From the NCBI RefSeq assembly GCF_028389875.1, contig NC_084702.1, forward strand, positions 66,127,582-66,191,581: 64,000 nucleotides of DNA, in the 5' to 3' direction. A program made the translations under genes and the position numbers. Shown piece by piece: positions 49,573 through 62,900 of this stretch; the stretch's first letter is position 1, and each line of letters opens with the position of its first letter. A model generated the notes under the pieces. The model worked only from the letters and a program-made list of their open reading frames with translations, was not told the origin of the DNA and made no database searches. This DNA comes from Rhea pennata. Lineage: Eukaryota; Chordata; Aves; Rheiformes; Rheidae.

Positions 49573-49811
49573 GCTGACAAGCACAGTTCAGAGAAATGCA
49601 GCTTACAGTTTGGACAGCTGCATAAAATTCCGGTGGTTAAAGATGGGCATAGGAGCTGCTCATCTGCTCCACTATGAGACACTGACTGCAGGCTGTACCA
49701 GGAGTGATACAGCCTCTTTAAATCCTATTCCAGTAAAACTACATTTAAGACTGCTATATGCCCAATATGTAAATAATAAATGTTTTGAACATGTCTCACT
49801 GCCAAGAGACA

Positions 49812-49863
49812 GGAAAAAAAAAAAAAGAAAAAAAGAAAGAAAGAAAGAAAGAAAGAAAGAAAA
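49812..49863. repeat. A-rich / (GAAA)n microsatellite
   Basis: An A run followed by about eight GAAA units. It is purine-only on the plus strand. Confidence 0.88.
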
Positions 49864-52800
49864 TGGAAGTCAGCTGGAGATGAGGACTTACCACAGTAAA
49901 ATGGCAAACTGGGATACATCTTTCCTGTAGTGGTACAAGAGCCCTCATGGATCTGGAAAGATGAAGGAACAGCCATGCCGTAATGACTATTTCTTTTCAG
50001 GACCAGGATTCAGTCACTTTTCAAGTTCCACAAGTTGAGTCAATACTTTTGAAACTGGAAGAATATGATATGAAGACATTTTGGTGTAGAAGTTCTCAGA
50101 CAAGTCAATATGTTCATCCAAGCACATGTAAACATTTTAAATAAAGGCAACTTCACAGAAGTAACCAATAATGGCTGCAAGTGAGTTTCATAGTGCATTT
50201 TTTTCATGCCTTTGTTATCTGTCATGGAGCAATGTAAGGAAATGAGATGGCTTGTGCAGGTGACTTCCAAAGATGACCTCAGGAAAGGGTCATCATATCT
50301 CCTTCTCTACTCTCACTTCCCCTCTTCCCTTCAAACACTATGTTATCTCCTCTATGTTGCGCATGTTGGCCTTTCTTCTGGAATATCATTACAGTTCTAC
50401 TACTATTATTTTGGCTTTTCCTCTTGACCACCCAAAATCTAGGAGACCAAAGATATAGAAAAATAGGAGGACTGTTACAGTCAAGGTAGAGATAGTATGT
50501 TTGTCATACACAACAGTCTCCAATCTTTGCTAGCCCATTGCCAACCTATTACAGAAATAACATTCTGCAGTCAAAATTTACTCTCATTGGTATGTTGAAG
50601 AACTGTAATGGTGGAAAATAAAATATAGGACTGTAATATCATGGGTTTGGGGACTTCTATATATATATTCTATATATTCAATATGCCCACAAAGAAATGT
50701 ATGTTACTTAATAATTATCACTTTCAACAAAATGTGAACTCTTCAGAAAAAAAGAAAAAGCTTTGAAATCTGAAGCTAGTGATTATCTTCCTATCAGATT
50801 TTTTCACCACTTGCTGTGAATTTATGAAAGATATATTATGTACTCTGATATTCAAGTTAGTCCAGCCACAACTGTACTCTGAGGGAAACTAAGCAACACA
50901 GAACCCCCAAAAGAAATGTAAATAAAAATATGTGATCTGTTTTTCATCACAATTCAACAGTCTTGCAAGAGAATTTTTTCATACAAAATCTCTCTTACTC
51001 ATTAGCTGGATCCAGTCTTTAGTTTTCAGGTATTTTACATCAGATAAGCAAAGAACACACTTGCATTTTGTGCAAAGATCACTAGACTGTCACAGAGTCC
51101 CATGTGCTATGCTTCTCTCATAGTTTCCATTCTTTGGCTAGAGTTCAGTGCAGTGAACTATGCTTGGATGATCTGTTATGTTTAATTAACAAGAACTTGC
51201 TTTCACAGATAGACTCTGTTGAGACCTGATCTGTTAATGTCAAGAGAACTGTCTGCATACAGCAGAATCAGGATTGCAGTTATGTTTTTATTATGATTTT
51301 TCTCTTTGTATTTATTTGTCTGGATCTTAAACTGCTTTAGTTATTTGTTGGATCACTGTATGGCACTGGAAAGCCAAAAGCTGCTTGCAGAATTCCAGAT
51401 GCAATTGCATCATCCCTATGGAAAGTGGGATCACTGATTACTGTGTGAAATATTAGATCCATAAAGAAGATCTATACAGATACCCCACTTTGTCATCATT
51501 GCATTATTAAATTTGCTTCTTCCTGACTTGTTATCCACAACACCAGGAGCCTAAGCAGAGTCCACCAAACTGAAGGAATTTGCAGCTTTCTTCTGTAGCC
51601 CACAGGACTAGCAAGTGTTGATAACTACGTTAAAGCACACAAGTACCAAACATTTCCAGTAACTATGATCTTAATGTTCCTCTTTTTAACCACCTGCTAT
51701 GTAAAGTCAAATAATTTGTCCTTCCTTCAAATAATGAGATGACCCATTGGTTTCAGGCGTTGCTGAGATGACATGTGAAACTTGCAGTTTGATACAAATA
51801 CTGAAGAGCAAATGCTTAAAGTAAACAGAGCCAATAAGGAATTCAGATATGTGTGTAGGTCTTCAGCAACTAGGGTCAGTTTGCAATTGTAATCTGTGCA
51901 GTGATTATGACTGAAGACATATCAGATGAAAAGAATACTTCCCTTGCTAATCACAGTGTACTACAGGTAGGTTAAAGTAGAGAAAGGTATTTCATTATTA
52001 TAATAGAATTTCCAAGTAGAAAAACAAAACAACATTTATCTAAAAGATCAGAGTCTCATTTTGTATTTAAATAGGCATTTGCATGTATCAGCTGTTCCTT
52101 AGTTCACTGAGACAGCCTCCAGGTCTGTATCGGAGCATGTCAGCTTTCTTCAAGTTCTGGGAAGTAGCACCTGGTTATCTCATGCTGCTCTGGATCTCAC
52201 ATGATAGGAGCACAAGACCAAACATTGCACCACTGTCCTTATTTTTGGAGTTACTTTAACTAATGCACTTGTGGTCCCAATTATCTTGCTGAATATACCT
52301 TAGTCTAACTCCTTAGCCTTCACTTAAATTACCCTTTAGTTATAGCACTTAACCAATGGTTTAATGCCTCACAAGCAAATGAAAATTTTTCCATGTAAGT
52401 ATTGGGTAAACCCTGACAGCCTGTTTCTATTGCAATTTATTCCAGTGTAACGTATAAGTCACTCCACTAAAGCTGACACAGTCAAACTGTTATAAAATCA
52501 GAGGATGTATAAGAAGAGAGTTATGATCTGGCCAATGGACTTTGAATTCCCTGTTTGTGACATCTTTCATGCACGAAAGCGAAACAGACTTTGAAGTCCT
52601 AAGGTCTCATGCCTGAATAAGGCTGGATCCTTATTCTGCTTCTGTCCTCTCATTATTTGCACATTCCAGATGACTACAGCAGACTTTACCAGAGTAGAAT
52701 TGCCTCATAATTCCCTGTCCACTTCTGGTTTTAAAGAAATGTGTACATTTGTGTTATAAATTGTGTTACCAATGTGTTATCAATTAAGATTACAGAAATA

Positions 52801-55173
52801 GTGAACGTCAGTTCCTGGGTAGTGGTATTTCTGTGCTGTGATATTTGAAAAGTTTGATTGAGACATGTCAAAGAAGACTTTAATGTTCAAGAAGGAGGAA
52901 AAGGTGCTATTATCTCCAACAGCATTACTCCCCCTAAATATGAAAGACAGTGAGTAGAAACAGGATTATAATTATAAAAATTATTGTTTGAAACTAAATA
53001 CTTGTCCAAATTAGAGTTGATAACTTCCTCCTGCAGTGAGATTGGAACATACTCGACAACTAATAAATACTCACAGTGGGAAGCAAAATTAAGATTTAAG
53101 ACAATTACTTCTTAGAAGCTAAGGAGAAATGGCTGTAGAGTCTACTAGTTCAAGGGGAATGAATATAAGAAACTGAGTGGTCTTACTTTTACACTGTGAT
53201 TTAACAATTACTATTTTCTTTATTCTACTGTTCATAAAAAAAAAAGTGGAGGAGGAGTTTTTCCCCACTCAAAAAGTGTAAAGCTTCAGACTGATGTTTA
53301 AACATATTTTGGGATTCATACGTATCTAAGACAACTAAATTAGATCTATCTCCTCCCAGACACAACACTACAATATTCCTTACCACCTGTTTTGAGATCA
53401 AGGAACTTTTTTTCTGAGTAAATCTTGAGGCAGAATAATGATCTTAGGCAGGGTAGACGTTATAAAAGATGCCTGTGGCTTGTCACTACAAATGTGGTCA
53501 AAGTATCCTTTTTAATATTATAAAGGCACAAGTTATTAGCACACTGAGACTTGCTAACAGACACAATAGCTGTTTCTCAGTTCTCTTTGAGAGGTGTATG
53601 GAGGTGACTCTGCATACTACCTAGAAGCAAACACTTAACTTTTTACGGGGACCACTGTACAGTTTTATCCTCAGTGTGCTTTTCACAGCAAATTAGCTGT
53701 TTTGTAACTTAGTTGCTTCACTTTGCTTTGCTTTGGTCCTTCATTCTTCAGTACTTTGGAGCTGCTGGTCTCAGCAGCACTCAGTGGTAATGCACAGAGC
53801 TCACAGACTCAGTACTTGCTAACCCACCCTTGTGCACATCCCTACACACAGTAGCAAAAGGAATATCACTGAAATATTGCTCTTTATTTGATGTTATCTC
53901 CACCTGTGTTGCAATTCTGGCAACAGACTAGTCACTACTGAACAGCATTTGATTCCTTTCCCTTTTAATAGAACTACACCTGTACAACCTCTTTTTGGCT
54001 ACTTCAGTGGTTATTTAGGAGTTAATAGGATGTATATAAATTATTTACAGCAAAACTCACTATTATCACTGAAAATCAACATCCTATCCCGAAGGGTGAG
54101 GCCCAGCAAATATTTTATCATTTGGAACAGTAAGGGACATAATCACAGATAGAAGGGTCCTAACTGGGCAGAGAATATGAGGGTCTGTTTCCCTAACAAT
54201 ATGAGCAACTGTGAGCACATCATACCTTTTAAAACATTAGTCCCATCTGTTTCTGCTTTCCATGTTATGTCCTAAGAGACTACTGAATAGAACTGCAGCT
54301 CTTTGTCCTTTTCATCAGCTTGAGCATAGGATTTCTAGAGGACAAACCTGAAGGTTGGCAGTTCCATTTCTCAAACTCAGGCCACAAAGCAAAACAACAT
54401 AGATCTCCTCACCTTAAATTCTGAGGGCACAACTTTTTAAACATTTATTTCTGCACAAACATACATAACATTGACATTAAAGAAAATCAAACTCAAGCAA
54501 ACTACTACCAAAATAAAGCATTACATGCATAAACAATTGTCCCACTGAGGAGACAGAATAAGAGAACAGTTTAACATGAATGTTCTTAGATACCTCCATG
54601 ACGATGGAGTAAGAAAACCTGCTAAAATAATATGAAGAACTAAAGAACTTCCACTAAGTTGCCACTTAGGAGAACTTCATGGCTTGCATGTAGCTGCACT
54701 GATTTAAATGTCTGGAAACCTGGACTTAAACCTTCAACGTAAGCTGATAAACTGGTAGGCTCTCCAGAAAGTTTTAAAGCCAGCTGACATAATCAAGAGC
54801 AGCTGTGCTAATGGAGTTTTGCTATGCACATGCACCCGGACACGGTTTGCCATTGTCTTCTCCAGGCAAATACCAGATAAAGAACAGGAGAAAGAAACTA
54901 CTAGCTCAGCAAGTTTATGAATAGACAAGTACCTTCCCTCTCACACTGTGGTTACCACTGTGTTCAGAAAATTACTGTTTAGCCCATCCCCCTCCTCTGA
55001 CTGTACCACTACCTCCAACTTACTGGGGTGACTGGCAAACTGCATAGCCGAATATTCAAAGTCATTATATTAAAAATATCTTTCCATGCTGCATGATAAA
55101 TGGTTACCACTTGGAATTAGCTAACCAAGAAACATTTTGGCTGCTTTCGCTAACGTGGTTTGCTTTGCTTGCA

Positions 55174-55246
55174 AGGTCATTTTGAATGACCTCCCTGAAC
55201 TTTGAACTGTATCTGCACAGTGAGATAAACAAGAGCTGTATAAATA
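55174..55246 (+). promoter_or_regulatory. SELENOP: SELENOP core promoter with HNF4-, FOXO- and TATA-type elements
   Basis: From 5' to 3': an inverted pair of nuclear-receptor half-sites (AGGTCA 55174-55179 and TGACCT 55187-55192); TGAACTTTGAAC at 55196-55207, the reverse complement of the HNF4 DR1 consensus GTTCAAAGTTCA; ATAAACAA at 55225-55232, a FOXO/FOXA-type site; and TATAAATA at 55239-55246. Mammalian SELENOP is known to be a liver gene controlled by HNF4-alpha and FOXO1, so the arrangement fits. Occupancy is inference. There is no CpG island here, unlike the other two genes. Confidence 0.82.
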
Positions 55247-55269
55247 CCACAGCCCTTCTCCCTATGCTG

Positions 55270-55325
55270 TTTTCTTCTGCAGTGCACAGTCAAAGAGAGC
55301 AGCCAAGGAGGGGAGGGAGGAAAGG
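55270..55325 (+). other. SELENOP: SELENOP non-coding exon 1
   Basis: Begins about 25-30 bases after the TATA box; the start is estimated. It ends at the consensus donor AAGG|GTAAGTG (last base 55325). It contains no ATG. It matches the known SELENOP architecture of one non-coding exon followed by four coding exons. Confidence 0.7.
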
Positions 55326-56740
55326 GTAAGTGTGTTGTTTTTGCTGTGAAAGAGCTTCATGACTTAAGGTTTGGCAGACTATGTTTGTTTCTTTGGCTGT
55401 AAAGATGAACTGTGGAAATTTCCATTGGAAACCAAGTAAAAAGCTGAAATGTTACAGGAAGTGTAATGCAGAGCATAACTTTTATCTTGTTCGCACAGCT
55501 AGGCAGCTGTTGCTAGTCTTTGTACATGAGTGCTGCAGAAAGCTATGAAAGTACAGAAGAATCTCAGCATGGCTTAGGAGCTTTATGCCTTTGCAATGGA
55601 GAAAGGGCAGGCAGGTTTCCAGGTGTGCAGGAAGAGTAAAAACACCTGGCCCTAAAGATACCAACTGGGCCATAATTTCATCCTCAATTGTCCCTAAAAT
55701 GCTTTTGGTAGAACTGCAGGAAAGAAAGAGGGAAAGCGGGATTTCTACAAATGATGTTGAGAGTTCCAGTAGCTGGCTCTTGCTTTAAACGATCAGTAAT
55801 TAAAATATTTTTTTATTGGAATATGACAAGATTGATGAAAAAAACATGCTATTTATCAAAACTTACTGTTTCCGAAGTATTCTGTTTTTTCTGCTGATGT
55901 GAATGGTGGAACTGTAGAATCCCACAACTTATGGCAGGTTGGAGAGCAGTTTTTAAGTTTCATTTCTCAGTAACAGGCATTTTTCTGAACACATTAAGCC
56001 AAAATTATTATGTAATTGGAATAAAATGATCACTTTTTTTGATTCTCATAAACATGAAAAGGACTCAGTGTGGGCAGATTTTGTAAAATCTAGGAAATTC
56101 TAAAACTGAATTTTCATTTCCTGTTTTTGCAGAATTGCATCTAGTGACTGCATTCTTAAGAGATTTTTATGAATGGCACAAAAATGCTACAAACTGGCTT
56201 GCAAAAAACTTTAAGCTTTTTTTGTGCCAGGTTATAGAATATTTTCTATCTATCAAACATACAGTTGGTATAGCTACTTTAAAGTTAGTGGAACTGTGCT
56301 GCACTGGACTGGAATCAGACTAGAATCTGGACTGAACTGGTCTAGGTTGTTTCTGGTGAAAACTGGCTCAGCACCACTGACTTAAAAGCACAAGAAATGA
56401 GGTCACTTCAAAATCACTGAAGTGTTAAAAACCTGAAATATTGCAAAAAGCAAGGAACAACCTAGTATTTTAGTAGCATTAAAAGAAAAACCCCTTATAT
56501 TATACTACTTTTAGCTGTTTACACATAACAAAAACCTAGACTTATTTATTATTGGGAAACTCTACTGCAAAACCTAAGAAATATGACCAAGGAGTAAATG
56601 TATTGTTCAAATGCATCCTTATACCTTACTATATATTTAAACTGAACAGATAAAATATCCTGCTGTTTTGTTATAGAAATTTCAGAATCTGAACTTTCTG
56701 TAAGCATTGATATCATTTTGTTTATTTTCTCTCTTTTCAG
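55326..56740 (+). other. SELENOP: SELENOP intron 1
   Basis: GT/AG intron ending in the pyrimidine-rich acceptor TCTCTCTTTTCAG. No other feature recognised. Confidence 0.75.
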
Positions 56741-56944
56741 ATAAAGCCCAGCCATGTGGGCAGGGCTTGGGCTAGTTCTGAGTCTCTGCCTCCTCCCAGG
56801 AGGAGAGGCAGAGATCCAGAACTGCAAAGAGCCCCCAGAATGGTATATTGGGGAAGAGAATCCAATGCTGAACTCTAGGGGGTCAGTGACAGTGGTAGCC
56901 CTCCTCCAAGCAAGCTGATACTTGTGCCTGCTGCAGGCTTCCAG
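56741..56944 (+). CDS. SELENOP: SELENOP exon 2 (signal peptide and first Sec)
   Basis: The ATG at 56754-56756 follows 13 bases of 5' UTR in this exon. It encodes the signal peptide, NPMLNSRGSVTVVALLQAS, then TGA (56916-56918) and YLC. The donor is TCCAG|GTAAGT, leaving phase 2. Alignment to the human protein through the TGA is nearly gap-free. Confidence 0.96.
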
Positions 56945-59900
56945 GTAAGTGTAAATCTCTCTTCCAGTTTTTGTTAAAAAATGATCCGTCAGTTTTAAAA
57001 GCCATCTGAGGATAATGTATACCTCCAACTGCAGATATACTCAATGAACTACAGCTTCCTCAAATGACAGTGTACTTGCTAGAATGTGTCACCTGGCCTT
57101 GCTGACCTGGTTAATTCCCAGTGGGAACATTTTGGGCCAGTGTTTCAGATTCTTCAGCTTTTGGCTTAGTACTCATTGCCAGATTAGCTTTTCCAGATTG
57201 TAGTTACAACATAAAAGTACTATCAATTTAATATTCATGAAAACCAAAACACAAAAGTCAAACAGAAACAGTTCCTCAAGAGCTATACTTCAGGTAGGAA
57301 CAGATTAATGTAGCAAAGATGCTGAAGCCAGGAAACATTGTAATTGTCTGACGTGGACAGAAACACCTGAAGCAGATCCTTATATTTTACTAATGCTTCA
57401 TATAAACACATGTTGAATCACATAATCTTTATATAAGTTCTGTAGGGGAAAAGACAAATCAAATGTGAATTTTTACTGTACTTTCCCTAGCCCATGTTCA
57501 AAAAAGAAAACTTTAGAAGATACAGTAAAAAGAGTGGCCTTGCAGAAAATAGATGAGATGCTCAAGGGAACAATGCTCTATTTTTTATAAGACCTGAGAC
57601 ATTAGCGTGCTAAGCCCTTATCTTGGATTCAAATAGGTTGTAAATATGTGGTTGTAAAATACCTTTGGTTTAAAAGTTGATAGTGCTGGTTTCACAGCTT
57701 GATTTTGGTCAGTGTAATAAAATCTCAGTACCCCTCCACACCCATAAGATACATAACTTCATAATATAGTAGACCTTGCAAGTTTTCCCAGAACTGGATT
57801 TTGAAAATTTGGTGGTAAATCTCTGGCTCTAAGTCAAAAGTGGGTTTTGTGGTTCATTTCTAAGGTATTTGGATTTGATTCCATGCACTTTAGAAAGTCT
57901 TGAAGGAATCTGACAAATTCAAGACCATTAAAATGTTTTATTTTTTTTCTGAAACTGAAAAAATAATTTTTCTAGAGCCATTCAGTAGGAAAGAATGACT
58001 CTGATAAAAATGAAATGAGCAAAAAGCACTGTACAGTAAGAAAGAAGTTTTCTGTATTACACAGCAAAAAAAGTGATATACATATTCTAGTATTAGAGAG
58101 GAAATACTAATAACAGCCAGCCAGCCAGCTCATGTATAAATTCCATAGCCATCCTTCTGTTACAGTGGCCATAATACCTCTTTCTTGGTTATTATGGAAA
58201 ATAGCCATGTCAGGAAGAATAGGAGAATGATCAGCCTTTTAACTGCAGGTTTGCTTTCTTGATTATCCACTTTGCTGCTGTCTTTAGTCTCTGCACCCTT
58301 TTACTAGTTGTATGACCCAAAACTGAACATCTAAGTAAAGACATTAGATAAATTATGTTAGAAATATGGGGAAAAAAAAAATGAAATGAAAATATCACCA
58401 AAAATCGGTCTGAAAACAAATGTGTCTGCTTGATTTAGCACTGTATTCTACTTAAAAGGACAGGAACCATGACATGTCACTACAGTGCTAGCTGTTTTAT
58501 GATCTGGTTTTGTGATAATGTAGTTGATGGTGATGACAAATAGGAAGAATCTCTTATTAGTTTTAGACTTGCATCCATTAAAACTTGGAGGAAATAACAT
58601 TCACTTTAATGAAAGCAGGATGGAACTTACTGGCTTTTGATGAGTAAGGCAAATAATAGATCTCTGGAAGCATGCATATATTAAAAATAACATATTGCAA
58701 AGGAAAAGAATTTTATGATTCCCTGTTGATTAATGATCTTCTTTCTTTATATTCTTTATTAGATTGGAGGACCTGCGAGTAAAGTTAGAGAATGAAGGAC
58801 TGGTCAATATCTCATATGTGGTTGTCAACCACCAGGGAACTCAATCACATAGGAAATTTCACCTACTGAAAGAAAGTGTTTCAGACTATATTACTGTTTA
58901 CCAGCAGGATGAACAGCAAGCTGATGTATGGACTACCTTGAATGGCAACAAAGATGATTTTTTGATCTATGACAGGTTTGTGTATAAAAATGGGAATATA
59001 TTTGCATGTACTTAAAATAATGCTTTGTAATTCACTATAATTCATCAATTTGCAAATAACCTAGTTAGCACACACCATAGATTTTATAGTCAGCTTATAT
59101 AAAGTACTGTGTAAAGAACTTCTACTTTTACAGGAAGAAGAGAATGGAACTCTAAAACAAAAACTGTTTTGTTTTAACAAAACAGAAGTCTATTTTTGTT
59201 TAGATAAGTCTGGGATGAATACGTTCCCTTTTTGGTTACTATAGATCTACATTAATAAAAGAGTAGAATTTGATAGTGTGATTCTTGCACTGTTTTTATT
59301 CTCTGAAAACTTCATGACATGGATGCATGTGAAAATAGAATCAAGCTAGAAAAGCTACCTAAATTTTCATGAGAACAATTTAATGAGAACTGTTCAAAAA
59401 TGTCTTGTATCTTCCCATCTCCCTGTAGAATTTTTAGGTGAAACTTAAAACTTTGAAAAAATCCTAGCTTTTTGATCATAAGATTCTGGAATATGTTAGC
59501 TTTTGGGACAACTAGTAATAATCGCTTAATTGAAATCAAACATTCTCAATTCATATTAAAGCACAGTTAAGTTTAATAAAGAACTAGAATTCTTTTCTAC
59601 TATGAAGAAATTGCATAAATTAGATAAATTAGACCTGTGGGCTGCAACTAACACTTCAGTGATCTTTGGCGAGGGAACAGATACTTCTGCAGCAAACATG
59701 CCTGAGCATGTGGGAGGAGAGTTGTTGTCACATGACAGATGAACAAAACAAGGCTGTATGCAGCCCATGAAGGAAGCCCAAAACTGACACCTGGCTCACA
59801 AAATCTAAAAGGTTGAACCAGTCTGTGACATGGACATACAAGGTGTCGCTACCAATTGTTTTAGCACTGGTTTGGCTGCAGTTCATTATAGTTCAAGGAA

Positions 59901-62900
59901 TATATGTCCCTACTATGTCTTTATTGGCAATGAAGTTTGTCAGTTGCTGGTCCTTGATATGCACTGCACCCATACAGACAGCTATGGCTGGAGAACTTTG
60001 TTGTCCATGTTGCAAATGCGGCACTTAATATGGCGTGTGGTGTACAACTTCTGCCTTTGTTCCAGCTGCTCTGAGTGTACCAGTGGTGTACTCCACTCCA
60101 CTGTACACCTGAAAACTCCAGAACAGACACAGGGCACTATCAAAATCTCCTTGTGCACACTAGATCACTAGTGTGATCCATAATACATATGGATTGCAGT
60201 GCACATTAACAATCAAGAAACATGTTACACTGCATTAGAACATTCCGTGAATGAATGCAGCAACGATCCTGCTATTTGTACCACTATGCAAACAGCAGTC
60301 CTCATTAACAAGATAGCTATGTAAAGAGTGTACCTTTGGTAGTCCAAATGCTGCTAAATGGGAGGCTTCTGCCAAGAGAATTATGTCAATAAGAAATCAT
60401 GCTTCACCCTATTGACTGATGTAGTTGAGAAGGTAGAAGTGTGTAACACAGATACTGCTTTTTATTCCTTGGACAGAAGCAGTCTCTGTACAACTGTGAT
60501 GGTATCGGAGGATTGAGGTGAATAAAATAAAGATACGAGGAGAAGTAGAGAGATTTAATTATGTAACTATGTATACGTAATTATGAAGTTCTTTCTCTCT
60601 TTAGATGCGGCCGTCTAGTGTATCATCTGGGTCTGCCCTACTCTTTCCTGTCCTTCCCATATGTAGAAGAATCTATAAAGATTGCATACTGTGAAAAGAA
60701 GTGTGGAAATTGCTCTTACACGGTATTTTCTTATTTAATTCTGTACATACTAGGAAGGAAAGTGGACTCAACTGGTATTTAAAAAGAATTCAATATGATT
60801 AATTCCAAAATACATAACTTAAAATCTAAACATTTCATGCCTCTTACTAGAGGCATTAAATATTTTTTAAAATAAAGCAAATCTAATTTAGAATCAACTG
60901 ATTCAGAAAGACTGATTATCTGAATTCCTGCCTTGATAGAAATGTGAATTGTTTTTAGAAATCTAAGTCTGATCTTGGATGCTATTCAATTTCTGGAGTT
61001 TATACATACACTTAGCAATCATTTAATATTCCAGTCTTGGGGGCCAGGTAGGTACTTAAACAGTTAGTATACTTGTAGAAGACTCAGGAGTCAGATCTGA
61101 GCTGGTTTGAGTTACTATTCTTTTTAGTTTATATTTAAACATAATATATAATACTTTAAAAAGTTGTAATACAAGTTCCAAAAAAAAAGCAGCTTTGTTT
61201 TAAGTATAACTGAAGATCAGGACACTACTTCAAAGGTTATCAAAAAATGTACATACCTAGTTGTAAAAGTACAGCCAGAAGCATCACGGTTTCAGTTTCC
61301 ATCATAGAGTTTTCCAGCAGAATGTAGACCACAGCAGGTCAAATGTGGGATCCTAGCATAAGGAAACATTTTATTAGCAATTATTTGAATTTTGACTCCT
61401 CAATTTACATTAGGAGCCTGTGTAGTTATCAGTGACGCTATAGACCAAGGTTCCTTTTGATAGTCACACCTTTCTTCAGTGAAGTAGCACTCTTACAAAA
61501 AGAAGCCCTTCTTTCTGAGATAGTCTTAAAGGGGACGATTCAGAAGAATTCAGATGTCAAACACTGTATATATGTTTAGAAGGAATTTCAGAGTGCCTAT
61601 GTGCCTATCTCACATTCAGTCTGTAGTACTTATACAGGTGCTCATAGTTTAAATCATCTAGCTTGATTAATCAGATTTACTTTGCTCACATTTTTTTTCC
61701 TTTACAGCTCAATTACTGTGCTTCCCTTGAATTAAGAACCTATGACATTCAGTAGCACAATAGAGAAGAATTTCCTTCTTGAATTTGGTGTCCTTCGTGT
61801 TTTTAAAAGAATACTTAGTATGTAAAGAAAAATAATTAGTTTTACTGAAAAAACTCCAAAACTCCATCTCCCATCAATATGGCCTTGTTTTCATAGCTAC
61901 TCCACTGACATACTTAAACTACCTGAAGAATACAACTAGAAAAAAAGTGGCAATTAAGCCCAATAACCTGAGGTATACAAAAGACTGAGCCTCACAGATA
62001 AATCTTGGAAGCAGATCTTCCTAGTTTTCCCTTTTCCTGGAAGCAGATCTTCCTAGTTTTCCTTTTTCCTGCAAGACCTTTCACAAGGTGCTGCAGATTC
62101 CCTGCTTGGCACCAACTTGTTCTGCTTTCCATCTACCCGCATACTTTTGGAACAGACTTAAAGATCTCCAAAAGACAGAACTTTTTTGCATTGCCCTTGT
62201 ATTTTCTTGATCTTATTGGAAGCAGAAAAGCTAAATGAATTACTGTTTTCTGTAAGGAAGTATAGGCTGTTGTCTACCTTTTATATTACAGCATTAGTCT
62301 TTCAAAAATATTTATAAAAATAATTAAAGCAATCCATTGCCTAGATCTCAGGTACTGCAAAAATATCAACAGGATGATTATTTTACAGCTAGTTTAATTA
62401 GGTACAATGCCTTATTTGGACTTTTTATTTTCTAGGAACCTGATATTGATGATGTATGTGAAAACATCACTAAAAAGGCAGATGAAAAGCTAGCAGATAT
62501 AGAACCAAGACCAACTGGCCAACATTCACATCATCACCACCTACACAGACACAGACATCACCACCGGGAGGGGAGTCGTCATCCTGAAACTGCAGAACGA
62601 CATCCTTCTCAAGGCAGCAGGCGTCATAGAGTTTTTGGCCGTAACAGACATGATCAGAGAGGTAGCCAAGAACAGGTAGAAACGCTTCCTCAGGGAGAAG
62701 GTGCAGATTTTCTTACACAAGGTAAAAACCTATGAAAAAAGGGAAAAATCAACTGTAAAAATCAGCTAACTTGAAACTGGGAGAAAGCATCAGATTCAAC
62801 TTCTAGTAGCTGATGCTGACATTGTCGACACCTTTTGTTTGAACAGCTAGGGAATTCTGTCACTTGACAGTGTCGTGGGGCACTTCCCAATTCTTGCAGG

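Larger units (their letters stand above)
45729..55150. other. Intergenic spacer between ZNF131 and SELENOP
   Basis: About 9.4 kb of AT-rich sequence with simple repeats at 47220-47248, 49533-49572 and 49812-49863. No exon, RNA gene or mobile element body that I can support. The mammalian gene ANXA2R lies in the corresponding human interval; I see nothing resembling it here. Confidence 0.5.

Noticed and set aside
45729-55150. Search for an ANXA2R-like gene between ZNF131 and SELENOP
   Set aside because: No frame resembles it; the gene is, to my knowledge, a mammalian feature of this interval.
62721-62723. A possible splice donor (CAAG|GTAAAA) that would end SELENOP exon 5 before the Sec-rich tail
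   Set aside because: Reading straight through keeps the frame free of TAA and TAG, aligns to the human tail, and matches the known single last coding exon of SELENOP.
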